From NCBI RefSeq assembly GCF_000633255.1, contig NZ_AYMJ01000011.1, positions 124,001 through 188,000 on the forward strand: a DNA stretch of 64,000 nt, in the 5' to 3' direction. The stretch's first letter is position 1. Every line of letters begins with the position of its first letter. Both the position numbers and the translations under genes were made by a program. The stretch is from Pseudomonas sp. H1h. Its GTDB lineage: Bacteria; Pseudomonadota; Gammaproteobacteria; Pseudomonadales; Pseudomonadaceae. Below the pieces are notes generated by a model, which had not been told where the DNA came from, made no database searches, and saw only the letters and a program-made list of their open reading frames with translations. Positions 1-10,607 of the stretch are shown here, piece after piece.

Positions 1-2988
<2,988 letters not shown>

Positions 2989-3055
2989 GTGAAACTCCTG
3001 TTCAATTCTAGAAAAACCGTGAGCCGATCACCTGACTCAAACACGACGAGCAACC

Positions 3056-3145
3056 TGTAGGAGTGAGCCTGCTCGCGATTGCGGTTTGATATTCAACAAA
3101 ATAGTTACCTGCAAGATTGCTATCGCGAGCAGGCTCACTCCTACA
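3056..3145. repeat. REPIN, tgtaggagtgag subfamily
   Basis: Two inverted 24-base REPs (3056-3079 and 3122-3145) of the variant form beginning tgtaggagtg and ending ctcgcgat, separated by 42 bases. It lies between glgE and treS, so it would be transcribed within that operon and could fold into a long hairpin. Confidence 0.9.
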
Positions 3146-3157
3146 ATGGGTCGGTGC

Positions 3158-5152
3158 TCAGGTGGTAATCCGCCAGATCCCGAACGGCTGATACGCCGGA
3201 TCAATGCGCATGAACTGGTATTTGCCATGCCAGTCCCAGCGATGCCCGTTCATCAAGTCCTCACCGTGAGTCGTGGCGTCGTCCGGCAACCCCATCTCCC
3301 ACAACGGCAGCTCGAAATTGGCCTCCTGCACGTGGTGCGGATCGAGGCTCACCGCCACCAGAATGAAGTTGCTGCCATCGAAGCTACGCTTGCCGAAATA
3401 CAGAATGTTGTCGTTCCAGGCGTTGTAGACCTTCAAGCCCAGGTGCGTGTGCAGCGCCGGGTTTTGCCGGCGGATGCGATTGAGCTGGGCAATTTCGGCA
3501 ATGATGTTGCCCGGCGCGTTGAAGTCGCGGACACGGATCTCGTATTTCTCCGAATCGAAGTATTCCTCCTTGCCCGGCACGGGGGCCGACTCGCACAGTT
3601 CATACCCCGAATACATGCCCCACAGGCCCGAGCCCATGGTCGCCAGCGCCGCGCGGATGAGAAACCCCGGGCGTCCGGACTCATGCAGGAACGCCGGGTT
3701 GATGTCCGGCGTATTGACGAAGAAATTCGGCCGGTAGCACTCGCGCCACGGCGATTGATTGAGTTCGGTGAAATAGCTCGCCAGCTCGGCCTTGGTGTTG
3801 CGCCAGGTGAAATAGGTGTAGCTCTGGGTGTAACCGACCTTGCCGAGGCGCGCCATCATCGCCGGTGTGGTGAAGGCTTCGGCGAGGAAGATCACCTCTG
3901 GGTGCAGCGCCCGCACATCAGCTATCAACCACTGCCAGAACGGCAGCGGTTTGGTGTGCGGGTTGTCGACGCGGAAGATCTTCACGCCCTCATGAACCCA
4001 GCCGACCACGATGTCGCGCAACTCGACCCACAGGCTGGGGATCGCCTCTGGCGCATAGAAGTCGACGTTGACGATGTCCTGATATTTCTTCGGCGGGTTC
4101 TCCGCGTATTTGATCGTGCCGTCCGGCCGCCAGTTGAACCAGCCTGGATGTTGCTTGAGCCACGGGTGATCCTGGGAACACTGGATGGCGAAATCGAGAG
4201 CGATCTCCAGGCCGTGCCCGGCGGCAGCGGCCACCAGCCGGCGGAAGTCTTCGCGGCTGCCGAGTTGCGAGTGAATTGCCTCGTGGCCACCCTCCTCGCT
4301 GCCAATCGCATAAGGGCTGCCCGGATCATCTGGCCCGGCGGTCAGGGAGTTATTGCGGCCCTTGCGGTGCGCGCGGCCGATAGGGTGGATCGGGGTGAAA
4401 TAGAGCACGTCGAAGCCCATGTCCTGAATCATCGGCAAGCGCGCGTGTACATCATTAAAGGTGCCGTGACGGTTGGGATCGTCGGTGATCGAGCGGGGAA
4501 AAAGCTCATACCAACTGGCGAACTCGGCCAGTTCACGCTCAACGTCCATCGGGAATTCGGCGCTCAGGCTCAGATAGGCGCGGTGATCGGCCTGCGCCAT
4601 CAGTTGCGCACTGCGCGGGTGCAGAAACAGCGCCACCTGCTCGGTTTCGAGCAGGCCGGACAATTCGTGGTGCAGTGCCGCGAGTTGTTCGCTGAGCGGC
4701 CCTTCGCTGCGTTCGGCGGCCTGTTGCACCATGCTTCGGCCTTCCTGCAACTCCAGTGAGACCGGGACGGCGGCGTGGTGTTTTTTCTCCAGTTCGTACT
4801 GAAAACTGGCGAAGTGGTCGATCCATGCCTCGACACAAAACACAAAGCGCCCTTGATGCTCGGGACGAAAGCGCCCTTCCCAGCTGTTGTTGCCCAGGTC
4901 GGTCATGACCTCGCTCTGCCAAGTCTCTGTGCCTTCTTCGTGCCAACGGATACGCACCGCGAGCTTGTCGTGCCCGTCGGCAAACACTTTGCTGGTGACG
5001 ACGACGTCACGCCCGGCAATCGACTTGACGGCAAACTGCCCGCCATCGAGGGTCGGCATGGTGTTTTCGATCACTATGCGCGGCAGCAGCAGCGCCTGCG
5101 ACAGCGGCATGTGCGGGTTGTAGCTCAGCTCTGAAGGTTTTTCAGCAGTCAT
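3158..5152 (-). CDS. glgE: Alpha-1,4-glucan:maltose-1-phosphate maltosyltransferase GlgE
   Basis: GlgE is a GH13 subfamily 3 enzyme that adds maltose from maltose-1-phosphate to alpha-1,4-glucan. The product is 664 residues, the usual family length. An N-terminal beta domain (roughly residues 20-130) precedes the barrel. The nucleophile is D396 in FRVDNPHTKP and the acid/base is E425 in FLAEAFTT, matching the positions known for the family. The reading frame stays open upstream, but I place the start at MTAEKPSEL because AAGGAGAG lies 7-8 bases before it. It is followed on the same strand by treS-maltokinase, which supplies the substrate; a branching enzyme gene glgB would be expected beyond the window edge. 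A possible AlgU promoter lies about 90 bases upstream. Cytoplasmic. Confidence 0.95.
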   Translation of the reverse strand: MTAEKPSELSYNPHMPLSQALLLPRIVIENTMPTLDGGQFAVKSIAGRDVVVTSKVFADGHDKLAVRIRWHEEGTETWQSEVMTDLGNNSWEGRFRPEHQGRFVFCVEAWIDHFASFQYELEKKHHAAVPVSLELQEGRSMVQQAAERSEGPLSEQLAALHHELSGLLETEQVALFLHPRSAQLMAQADHRAYLSLSAEFPMDVERELAEFASWYELFPRSITDDPNRHGTFNDVHARLPMIQDMGFDVLYFTPIHPIGRAHRKGRNNSLTAGPDDPGSPYAIGSEEGGHEAIHSQLGSREDFRRLVAAAAGHGLEIALDFAIQCSQDHPWLKQHPGWFNWRPDGTIKYAENPPKKYQDIVNVDFYAPEAIPSLWVELRDIVVGWVHEGVKIFRVDNPHTKPLPFWQWLIADVRALHPEVIFLAEAFTTPAMMARLGKVGYTQSYTYFTWRNTKAELASYFTELNQSPWRECYRPNFFVNTPDINPAFLHESGRPGFLIRAALATMGSGLWGMYSGYELCESAPVPGKEEYFDSEKYEIRVRDFNAPGNIIAEIAQLNRIRRQNPALHTHLGLKVYNAWNDNILYFGKRSFDGSNFILVAVSLDPHHVQEANFELPLWEMGLPDDATTHGEDLMNGHRWDWHGKYQFMRIDPAYQPFGIWRITT

Positions 5153-5241
5153 CGAGCATCTCTCCTTAACGCCCCAAGGACGCTCTTGTGCCGGATCAGT
5201 ATTCACGACGAGGCACCGACCCGACTTGAACTCACTTAGGT

Positions 5242-5269
5242 TCCGAGCGACCGGCGCGGGGAAAAGTTC
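5242..5269 (-). promoter_or_regulatory. Candidate AlgU (sigma-22) promoter for glgE-treS
   Basis: On the minus strand a GAACTT (-35 type, 5264-5269) is followed after 17 bases by TCGGA (5242-5246), close to the AlgU consensus GAACTT-N16/17-TCTGA. It would start transcription about 80 bases before the glgE ATG. The -35 is perfect and the -10 has one mismatch. AlgU control suits a trehalose/glucan stress operon, but this is inference. Confidence 0.45.
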
Positions 5270-5368
5270 ACAGGGATTTGCCTGGACAAAAAAGCGGATC
5301 GAAATCGCCACGAGGTGGTCAATCCACTTAAGCACTTCTCACGCCATGTGCCACACGGAGGTCTATAG

Positions 5369-5527
5369 ATGAACATCCCGATTCCGGCCGAAACACCTGA
5401 TCCGAACATCGACAAACCCACCCTGCCCGAGACCGAACCACAACCGATTCCGGAGCAGGAACCACCCGGCACCACGCCACCGGCCAAGGAAGAACCGCCG
5501 ACAACAATGCCGCCGGTGATCGTCTGA
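5369..5527 (+). CDS. Small proline-rich hypothetical protein (52 aa)
   Basis: A 52-residue ORF beginning MNIPIPAETPDPNIDKP and ending MPPVIV. About one third of residues are proline, alternating with Glu, Thr and Asp; there is no membrane segment, signal peptide or cysteine. A good ribosome-binding site (GGAGGT, 5357-5362) precedes the ATG by 6 bases, and a strong terminator follows 8 bases after the stop, so it looks like a complete one-gene transcript divergent from glgE. I have the impression that similar short Pro-rich proteins sit near trehalose genes in other pseudomonads, but no function is known to me. The alternative, a chance ORF, is made less likely by the site and terminator. Confidence 0.65.
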   Translation: MNIPIPAETPDPNIDKPTLPETEPQPIPEQEPPGTTPPAKEEPPTTMPPVIV

Positions 5528-5535
5528 GTTCTTTG

Positions 5536-5566
5536 GATTGCTCCCACACCCTGCGTGGGAGCAATC
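5536..5566. terminator. Bidirectional intrinsic terminator
   Basis: A perfect 12-bp stem (gattgctcccac / gtgggagcaatc) with a 7-base loop sits between the stop of the proline-rich ORF (plus) and the stop of the MgtC gene (minus). On the minus strand the hairpin runs into CCAAAG, so there is no long T tract. The convergent position supports use by both genes. Confidence 0.7.
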
Positions 5567-5569
5567 GGG

Positions 5570-6082
5570 TCAGAGGTGATCATTCTTCTGCGGGTCTTTT
5601 TCAAAGAGTTTCACGATGTGCGGCATCACGCTGAAGATCACCAGCGCCAGAAAGGTGCTGAGCAGCGCCGTCGCCTCTTTGCCCAGGCCGGCAGCCACGC
5701 CAATGGCGGCCGTCATCCACAGCCCGGCGGCGGTGGTCAGCCCTTTGACATGGCCTTCATCACCTTCGTGATTCTTCAGGATAGTCCCGGCACCAAGAAA
5801 ACCGATCCCGGCTATCACGCCCTGCAACACCCTGCTCATGGCGTCGGATTCGGCCCCGGACGTCTGCGGCACCAGCACAAACAGCGCCGCCCCGAGTGCC
5901 ACCAGCATGTGCGTACGCACACCGGCAGCCTTGCCCTTGTGTTCACGCTCAAACCCGAGAATTCCGCCGAGCACGGCCGCCATCAGCAGGCGCACGGTTA
6001 TCCGTGTCAGTTGCGAGGCGTCGCCAATGTCGGCGAACTCCGCTTGCAGGGTTTCCCACACTTCATGCCACCACGCGTTCAT
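5570..6082 (-). CDS. MgtC/SapB-family membrane protein
   Basis: A 170-residue protein of the MgtC/SapB/YhiD family. The hallmark LGGILGFEREHKGKAAGVRTH is followed by ALGAALFVLVP and GVIAGIGFLGAGTI, and four to five hydrophobic segments fill residues 30-155. Family members are inner-membrane proteins linked to magnesium limitation, acid and membrane-potential homeostasis; some inhibit the F-type ATP synthase. The start is MNAWWHEVW, preceded by AAGGA at 7 bases; the frame is open further upstream without a better site. It ends at a shared terminator. The longer soluble C-terminal domain of virulence-associated MgtC is absent, so it is nearer the short SapB type. Confidence 0.88.
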   Translation of the reverse strand: MNAWWHEVWETLQAEFADIGDASQLTRITVRLLMAAVLGGILGFEREHKGKAAGVRTHMLVALGAALFVLVPQTSGAESDAMSRVLQGVIAGIGFLGAGTILKNHEGDEGHVKGLTTAAGLWMTAAIGVAAGLGKEATALLSTFLALVIFSVMPHIVKLFEKDPQKNDHL

Positions 6083-6205
6083 CCGGCAGTCCTTGTAAAG
6101 GGTCGATAGAGGATGGACAGCGGCGACCATTAATCAGTTGCGCAGAACGATCAGCGACGCCTGCGCCCTAACCTTTCAGACACCCCTGAAAAAAGGACTG
6201 CCCCC

Positions 6206-6454
6206 ATGCCCCTTCGAGTCGATGAAAGCAATCCCGAGCAAAAAGTGTGTTTTTTCACTGTCGAGAATGGCGAGGAAATTCGCATTTGCGACACCCTGGA
6301 GGTCAGGACCGATAGCGAGAAAGCCATGTCGTTCGTTGAAATAGAAGGTCGGCGCATTTACATCACCGAAGCAGAAGCCGACGCATTGACCGTCGCAGGC
6401 GCCAAGGACGGTCGCAAGCACCTGAAGGCTGACGAGAGTGATTCGGTGATTTGA
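6206..6454 (+). CDS. DUF3203 family protein
   Basis: A soluble 82-residue protein starting MPLRVDESNPEQK. The segment FVEIEGRRIYITEAEADALT followed by AGAKDGRKHL is the pattern I associate with the short DUF3203 family of Pseudomonas, which has no known function. It has no signal peptide, membrane segment or metal motif. It stands alone on the plus strand, divergent from the MgtC-like gene and followed by two hairpins before ccoG. The start is the first ATG; the upstream site is weak (AAAGGA about 11 bases away). Confidence 0.75.
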   Translation: MPLRVDESNPEQKVCFFTVENGEEIRICDTLEVRTDSEKAMSFVEIEGRRIYITEAEADALTVAGAKDGRKHLKADESDSVI

Positions 6455-6476
6455 CTGACCCTGATCAACACCCGGT

Positions 6477-6501
6477 GCAAACGTCTGCGATAGGCGTTTG
6501 C
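6477..6501 (+). terminator. Hairpin after the DUF3203 gene
   Basis: Inverted repeat gcaaacg / cgtttgc (7 bp, 11-base loop) 23 bases past the DUF3203 stop, followed by gcctttgtc. A plausible but weak intrinsic terminator. Confidence 0.45.
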
Positions 6502-6544
6502 GCCTTTGTCGGCGGGCTGCTTCAAGTTGTCGCAGGCACGTTTG

Positions 6545-6567
6545 AAAAGCGCATCTGATCCGCTTTT
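6545..6567 (+). terminator. Second hairpin with T tract before ccoG
   Basis: Stem aaaagcg / cgctttt (7 bp, 9-base loop), whose right arm runs into further T and AT-rich sequence (tttttattc). It may back up the preceding hairpin and insulate ccoG. Confidence 0.45.
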
Positions 6568-6643
6568 TATTCAAATATCTGAGTCTGTTATGCAAACAGA
6601 TCGACGCTCATAGTTCATTCGCCTGATGGAGGCTGATGAGCGA

Positions 6644-8080
6644 ATGACCATGAGCGAACAAATCCCCGTCCGAACCGTAGAAGCAACGCCAACCATAAAA
6701 AGTGTGCCTGGTCGCCCAATGAAGGCGAAGGCCGGCTCCACCGACAATCACATCCACACCCGCAGTTTCACCGGCCTGTTCCGCACCCTGCGGATGAGCG
6801 GCGCGGGGTTTCTGTTTTTGCTGTTCTTCGGCACCGTGTGGCTCAACTGGGGCGGCCGTCAGGCGGTGTTGTGGGACCTTGCCGAAAGCAAGTTCCACAT
6901 CTTCGGCGCGACTTTTTGGCCACAGGATTTCATTCTGCTCTCGGCACTGCTGATCATTGCCGCGTTCGGTCTGTTCGCCATCACCGTGTTCGCCGGCCGG
7001 GTCTGGTGCGGCTATACCTGCCCGCAGAGTTCCTGGACGTGGATCTTCATGTGGTGCGAGAAAATCACCGAAGGCGAACGCAATCAGCGGATCAAACTGC
7101 AAGCGGCGCCGTGGGGCCTGAACAAACTGGCCCGGCGTGCGGCCAAGCACACCTTGTGGTTGGCAATCAGCGTGATGACCGGGCTGACCTTCGTCGGTTA
7201 TTTCACGCCGATCCGCCCGCTGGCCGAAGAGCTGTTCACCCTGCAAATCGGCGGGGTCAGCCTGTTCTGGGTACTGTTTTTCACCGCCGCCACCTACATC
7301 AATGCCGGCTGGCTGCGCGAAGCCGTGTGCATGCACATGTGCCCGTATGCGCGGTTCCAGAGCGTGATGTTCGACAAAGACACTCTGGCGATTTCCTATG
7401 ACGTGGCCCGGGGCGAAAACCGTGGCCCGCGCAAACGCGACGTAAAGCCGGCCGAAGCCGGCCTGGGCGATTGCATCGACTGCCAGTTGTGCGTGCAGGT
7501 CTGCCCGACCGGCATTGATATTCGCGACGGCCTGCAGATGGAATGCATCGGTTGCGCAGCGTGCATCGACGCCTGCGACTCGATCATGGACAAAATGAAC
7601 TACCCGCGCGGCCTGATCCGCTACAGTTCCGAACGCGAATTGCAGGGTGGCAAGACCCATCTGCTGCGACCACGACTGGTGGGTTACGTCGTCGTGCTGG
7701 TGGCGATGATCGGTGCACTCGCGCTGGCCTTGGTCGAACGGCCGATGGTCTCGCTGGACGTGACCAAGGACCGTGGGCTGTTCCGCGAGAACGGTCAGGG
7801 CCAGATCGAGAACATCTACACCCTCAAGGTGATCAACAAGACCCAACAGCGTCAGGACTACAACCTGAGCCTGGTCGATGGCGACGGCTTCCAGTTGCAG
7901 GGCAAGACCGAACTGAGCCTGGCACCGGGGGAGATTGTCGATGTGCCGGTGTCGGTGGCAATGACCACGGAACGCCCGGCCAGCAGCTCGCAGACCTTGA
8001 GTTTCAAGATTGCCGACAGCGACGAACCTGCGATTTATAGCGTAGCGAAAAGCAGGTTTGTGGCGCCGATGAATCGCTGA
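6644..8080 (+). CDS. ccoG: Cytochrome oxidase accessory iron-sulfur protein CcoG (FixG/RdxA family)
   Basis: CcoG is an inner-membrane ferredoxin-like protein with cupric reductase activity, needed for copper delivery to cbb3 oxidases. The 478-residue product has about five membrane segments. It carries the family motifs VWCGYTCPQSSWTWIF and CMHMCPYARFQ, then two [4Fe-4S] motifs CIDCQLCVQVCP and CIGCAACIDACD. A C-terminal Ig-like domain (about residues 370-478) includes KVINKTQQ. ATGs at 6626, 6644 and 6650 are in frame; GGAGG at 6628-6632 favours 6644. A MocR regulator follows after a REPIN. No ccoNOP operon is adjacent, so this looks like the extra copy that in P. aeruginosa neighbours ccoN4 (PA4131); here ccoN4 is about 40 kb to the right. 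Confidence 0.93.
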   Translation: MTMSEQIPVRTVEATPTIKSVPGRPMKAKAGSTDNHIHTRSFTGLFRTLRMSGAGFLFLLFFGTVWLNWGGRQAVLWDLAESKFHIFGATFWPQDFILLSALLIIAAFGLFAITVFAGRVWCGYTCPQSSWTWIFMWCEKITEGERNQRIKLQAAPWGLNKLARRAAKHTLWLAISVMTGLTFVGYFTPIRPLAEELFTLQIGGVSLFWVLFFTAATYINAGWLREAVCMHMCPYARFQSVMFDKDTLAISYDVARGENRGPRKRDVKPAEAGLGDCIDCQLCVQVCPTGIDIRDGLQMECIGCAACIDACDSIMDKMNYPRGLIRYSSERELQGGKTHLLRPRLVGYVVVLVAMIGALALALVERPMVSLDVTKDRGLFRENGQGQIENIYTLKVINKTQQRQDYNLSLVDGDGFQLQGKTELSLAPGEIVDVPVSVAMTTERPASSSQTLSFKIADSDEPAIYSVAKSRFVAPMNR

Positions 8081-8103
8081 TCCCTTAGACTGCGGCGCGG
8101 CCA

Positions 8104-8167
8104 TTCGCGAGCAGGCTCGCTCCCACAGGTGAGCATATTCCAATGTGGGAGCGAGCCTGCTCGCGAA
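8104..8167. repeat. REPIN, short spacer
   Basis: Inverted REPs at 8104-8127 and 8144-8167 with only 16 bases between them, just after ccoG and 43 bases before the MocR gene. The short spacer would make a tight hairpin and possible transcript barrier. Confidence 0.9.
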
Positions 8168-8209
8168 TGAAGGCGACGCGGTCTTCCAGAATGAACCCAA
8201 CCCGGACCC

Positions 8210-9622
8210 ATGATGAAACGCTACGAAAAATTCGCCGACGACATCGCTGAACTGATCCGCTCTGGCGTCCTCGGCCCCGGGCAACGGGTGCCATCGGTGC
8301 GCTATGCCAGCCAGACTTACGGGGTCAGTCCGTCCACGGTGTTCCAGGCCTATTACCTGCTGGAACGTCGCGGTCTGATCCGCGCCCGGCCGCGCTCCGG
8401 CTACTTCGTCAACACCCATGCACCGAGCCCGTTTTCGGAGCCGGTGATCAGCAGCCACGTCAACGACTCCACTGAAGTCGACGTCAGCGAACTGGTGTTC
8501 TCGGTGCTGGAATCGATCAAGGACCCAAGCACCGTGCCCTTCGGCTCGGCGTTCCCCAGCCCGACCCTGTTCCCGCTGCAGCGCCTGTCGCGCTCACTGG
8601 CCAGTGCGGCGCGGGAGATGGACCCGCGCATGGTGGTCACCGACATGTCGCCGGGCAACCCGCAACTGCGTCGGCAAATCGCCCTGCGCTACATGGTCGG
8701 CGGGCTGATGCTGCCGATGGAAGAGCTGCTGATCACCAACGGTGCCCTTGAAGCGCTGAACCTGTGCCTGCAAGCGGTGACCGAGCCGGGTGATCTGGTG
8801 GCCATCGAAGCCCCGGCGTTCTACGCCAGCCTGCAAGTGCTGGAGCGTTTGAAACTCAAGGCCGTGGAAATCCCCGTGCACCCGCGTGACGGCATCGACC
8901 TCGGCGTCCTCGCGCAGACCCTGGAACGCCATCCGATCAAGGCCTGCTGGTGCATGACCAGTTTCCAGAACCCGATGGGCGCAACCATGCCCGAGGCGAA
9001 GAAACAGGAATTGGTCGAACTGCTGCGCCGGCATCAGGTGCCGCTGATCGAAGACGATGTCTACGCCGAACTCTATTACGGCCAGCAAGCACCGAAACCG
9101 GCCAAAGCCTTCGACACCGAAGGGCTGGTGATGCACTGCGGCTCGTTTGCCAAGAGCCTGGCCCCCGGCTACCGCATTGGCTGGGTTGCCGCAGGGCGCT
9201 ACGCGCAGAAAATCGAACGACTGAAACTGATGACCTCGCTGTGCGCCTCGATGCCAGCGCAAGCGGCGATCGCCGACTACCTGCAACACGGCGGCTACGA
9301 TCGCCACCTGCGCAAATTGCGCTACGCCCTGGAAGAACAGCAAAGCGCGATGCTCGCAGCGATCGCCCGTTACTTCCCGGCGCAGACGCGCGTCAGCCAG
9401 CCGGCGGGCGGCTACTTTTTGTGGCTGGAATTGCCACCGCAGATGGATTCGCTGAAGTTGTTTCAAATGGCATTGGCGCAGGGGATCAGCATTGCCCCGG
9501 GGCCGATTTTCTCGCCGACCCAGCGCTTCAGGAACTGCATTCGCTTGAATTACGGCAGCCCGTGGACCGAGGACTCGGAAAAGGCGATGGAGACGTTGGG
9601 GCGGATCGTGCGGTCGTTCTGA
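8210..9622 (+). CDS. MocR-type GntR regulator with aminotransferase-like domain
   Basis: A 470-residue GntR/MocR regulator. An N-terminal winged helix-turn-helix (residues 1-70; GPGQRVPSVRYASQTYGVS and GLIRARPRSGYFV) is joined to a fold-type-I aminotransferase-like domain (about 105-465). The PLP-binding lysine lies in SFAKSLAPGYRIGW, and PNG-type recognition elements (SFQNPMGATMP, EDDVYAELYY) are present. Such proteins usually sense PLP or an amino-acid adduct rather than catalyse transamination. Two ATGs in tandem (8210 and 8213) are equally possible. It follows ccoG on the same strand. In P. aeruginosa the equivalent pair is PA4131/PA4132, the latter studied, as I recall, as the quorum-signal regulator MpaR; that assignment is from memory. 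Confidence 0.9.
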   Translation: MMKRYEKFADDIAELIRSGVLGPGQRVPSVRYASQTYGVSPSTVFQAYYLLERRGLIRARPRSGYFVNTHAPSPFSEPVISSHVNDSTEVDVSELVFSVLESIKDPSTVPFGSAFPSPTLFPLQRLSRSLASAAREMDPRMVVTDMSPGNPQLRRQIALRYMVGGLMLPMEELLITNGALEALNLCLQAVTEPGDLVAIEAPAFYASLQVLERLKLKAVEIPVHPRDGIDLGVLAQTLERHPIKACWCMTSFQNPMGATMPEAKKQELVELLRRHQVPLIEDDVYAELYYGQQAPKPAKAFDTEGLVMHCGSFAKSLAPGYRIGWVAAGRYAQKIERLKLMTSLCASMPAQAAIADYLQHGGYDRHLRKLRYALEEQQSAMLAAIARYFPAQTRVSQPAGGYFLWLELPPQMDSLKLFQMALAQGISIAPGPIFSPTQRFRNCIRLNYGSPWTEDSEKAMETLGRIVRSF

Positions 9623-9649
9623 CCGTTCGATGTTCCCACTAATGACGCC

Positions 9650-9732
9650 TTCGCGAGCAAGCCCGCTCCCACAGTAGACCGCATTCCATCTGGAGAAACT
9701 CGGTGGACTGTGGGAGCGGGCTTGCTCGCGAA
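9650..9732. repeat. REPIN between convergent genes
   Basis: Inverted REPs at 9650-9673 and 9709-9732, 35-base spacer, between the convergent MocR and SDR genes. Confidence 0.9.
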
Positions 9733-9764
9733 GAGGCCGGATCAGGCAATACAACTACCGAAGA

Positions 9765-10511
9765 TCAACGACCACCTCCCAGATCAACAAACGTCCCCGT
9801 CGCATAAGAAGCCTTGTCCGACAACAACCAGACAATCGCCTCCGCCACCTCATCCGGCCGCCCGCCACGGGCCATCGGAATCGCCGACTCCAATTTGCTG
9901 ACCCGATCCGGATCGCCGCTCAAAGCGTGGAAATCGGTGTAGATGTAGCCCGGACGCACCGCGTTGACCCGAATCCCCTCGCCCGCCACTTCCTTGGACA
10001 GACCGATGGTGAAGCTGTCGAGCGCGCCTTTGGACGCCGCGTAATCGACATACTCATTCGGTGAGCCCAGGCGTGACGCCACCGACGACACGTTGACGAT
10101 GCTGCCGCCCTGCCCGCCGTGCTTGGGCGACATGCGCAGGATCGCGTGCTTGGCACAGAGGATCGGCGCCAGGACATTGGTTTTCATGATTTTGAGAATG
10201 CGGAATTCGGACATTTCATCGACCCGCGATTTGTGCCCGACGGTGCCGGCGTTGTTCACCAGCGCGGTGACCCGCCCCAACTCGGTGTCGACCCGGTGAA
10301 ACAGTGCGATCACTTCGTCTTCGATGCTGACATCGGCGCGCACCGCAATGGCGTGCGCCCCCAGCGCCCGCACTTGCTCCAGCACGCTTTGCGCGGCCTG
10401 CTCGTCTTGCTGGTAGTTGATGCAAATCCGATAGCCTTGCTCGGCAGCCAACAACGCCGTAGCCGCGCCGATTCCGCGCCCGCCACCGGTGATCACAATG
10501 ACTTTATCCAT
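9765..10511 (-). CDS. Short-chain dehydrogenase/reductase
   Basis: A classical SDR of 248 residues, the normal length. The NAD(P)-binding TGGGRGIG lies at residues 8-15, followed by NNAG and the catalytic set: Ser in IVNVSSVASRLG, Tyr and Lys in YVDYAASKG. The C-terminal TGTFVDLGGGR is typical. The glucose-dehydrogenase-like layout suggests a 3-oxoacyl or sugar/alcohol reductase, but the substrate cannot be told from sequence. The start at MDKVIVITGG leaves the usual few residues before the first beta strand. Its ribosome-binding site (GGAAGGG) falls partly inside a hairpin in the leader. It stands alone, convergent with the MocR gene, and is not in an operon. Confidence 0.92.
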   Translation of the reverse strand: MDKVIVITGGGRGIGAATALLAAEQGYRICINYQQDEQAAQSVLEQVRALGAHAIAVRADVSIEDEVIALFHRVDTELGRVTALVNNAGTVGHKSRVDEMSEFRILKIMKTNVLAPILCAKHAILRMSPKHGGQGGSIVNVSSVASRLGSPNEYVDYAASKGALDSFTIGLSKEVAGEGIRVNAVRPGYIYTDFHALSGDPDRVSKLESAIPMARGGRPDEVAEAIVWLLSDKASYATGTFVDLGGGR

Positions 10512-10518
10512 GCTGGCC

Positions 10519-10554
10519 CTTCCCCCAAATGCACACGTAACAGTCGGGGGGAAG
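10519..10554 (-). promoter_or_regulatory. Leader hairpin overlapping the SDR ribosome-binding site
   Basis: On the minus strand CTTCCCCC and GGGGGAAG (8 bp) are separated by a 20-base loop, ending 7 bases before the ATG. The 3' arm contains most of the Shine-Dalgarno sequence, so folding could hide it. Formation in vivo is inference. Confidence 0.4.
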
Positions 10555-10607
10555 AATAACCGCCATTGGATGGTTTTGCATGGTGTCTGATCATTGCCAC
10601 ATCGATA

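Noticed and set aside
6462..6480. Possible FNR/ANR box upstream of ccoG (ttga...gatcaa)
   Set aside because: The half sites are not in the TTGAT-N4-ATCAA spacing, so the match is not convincing.
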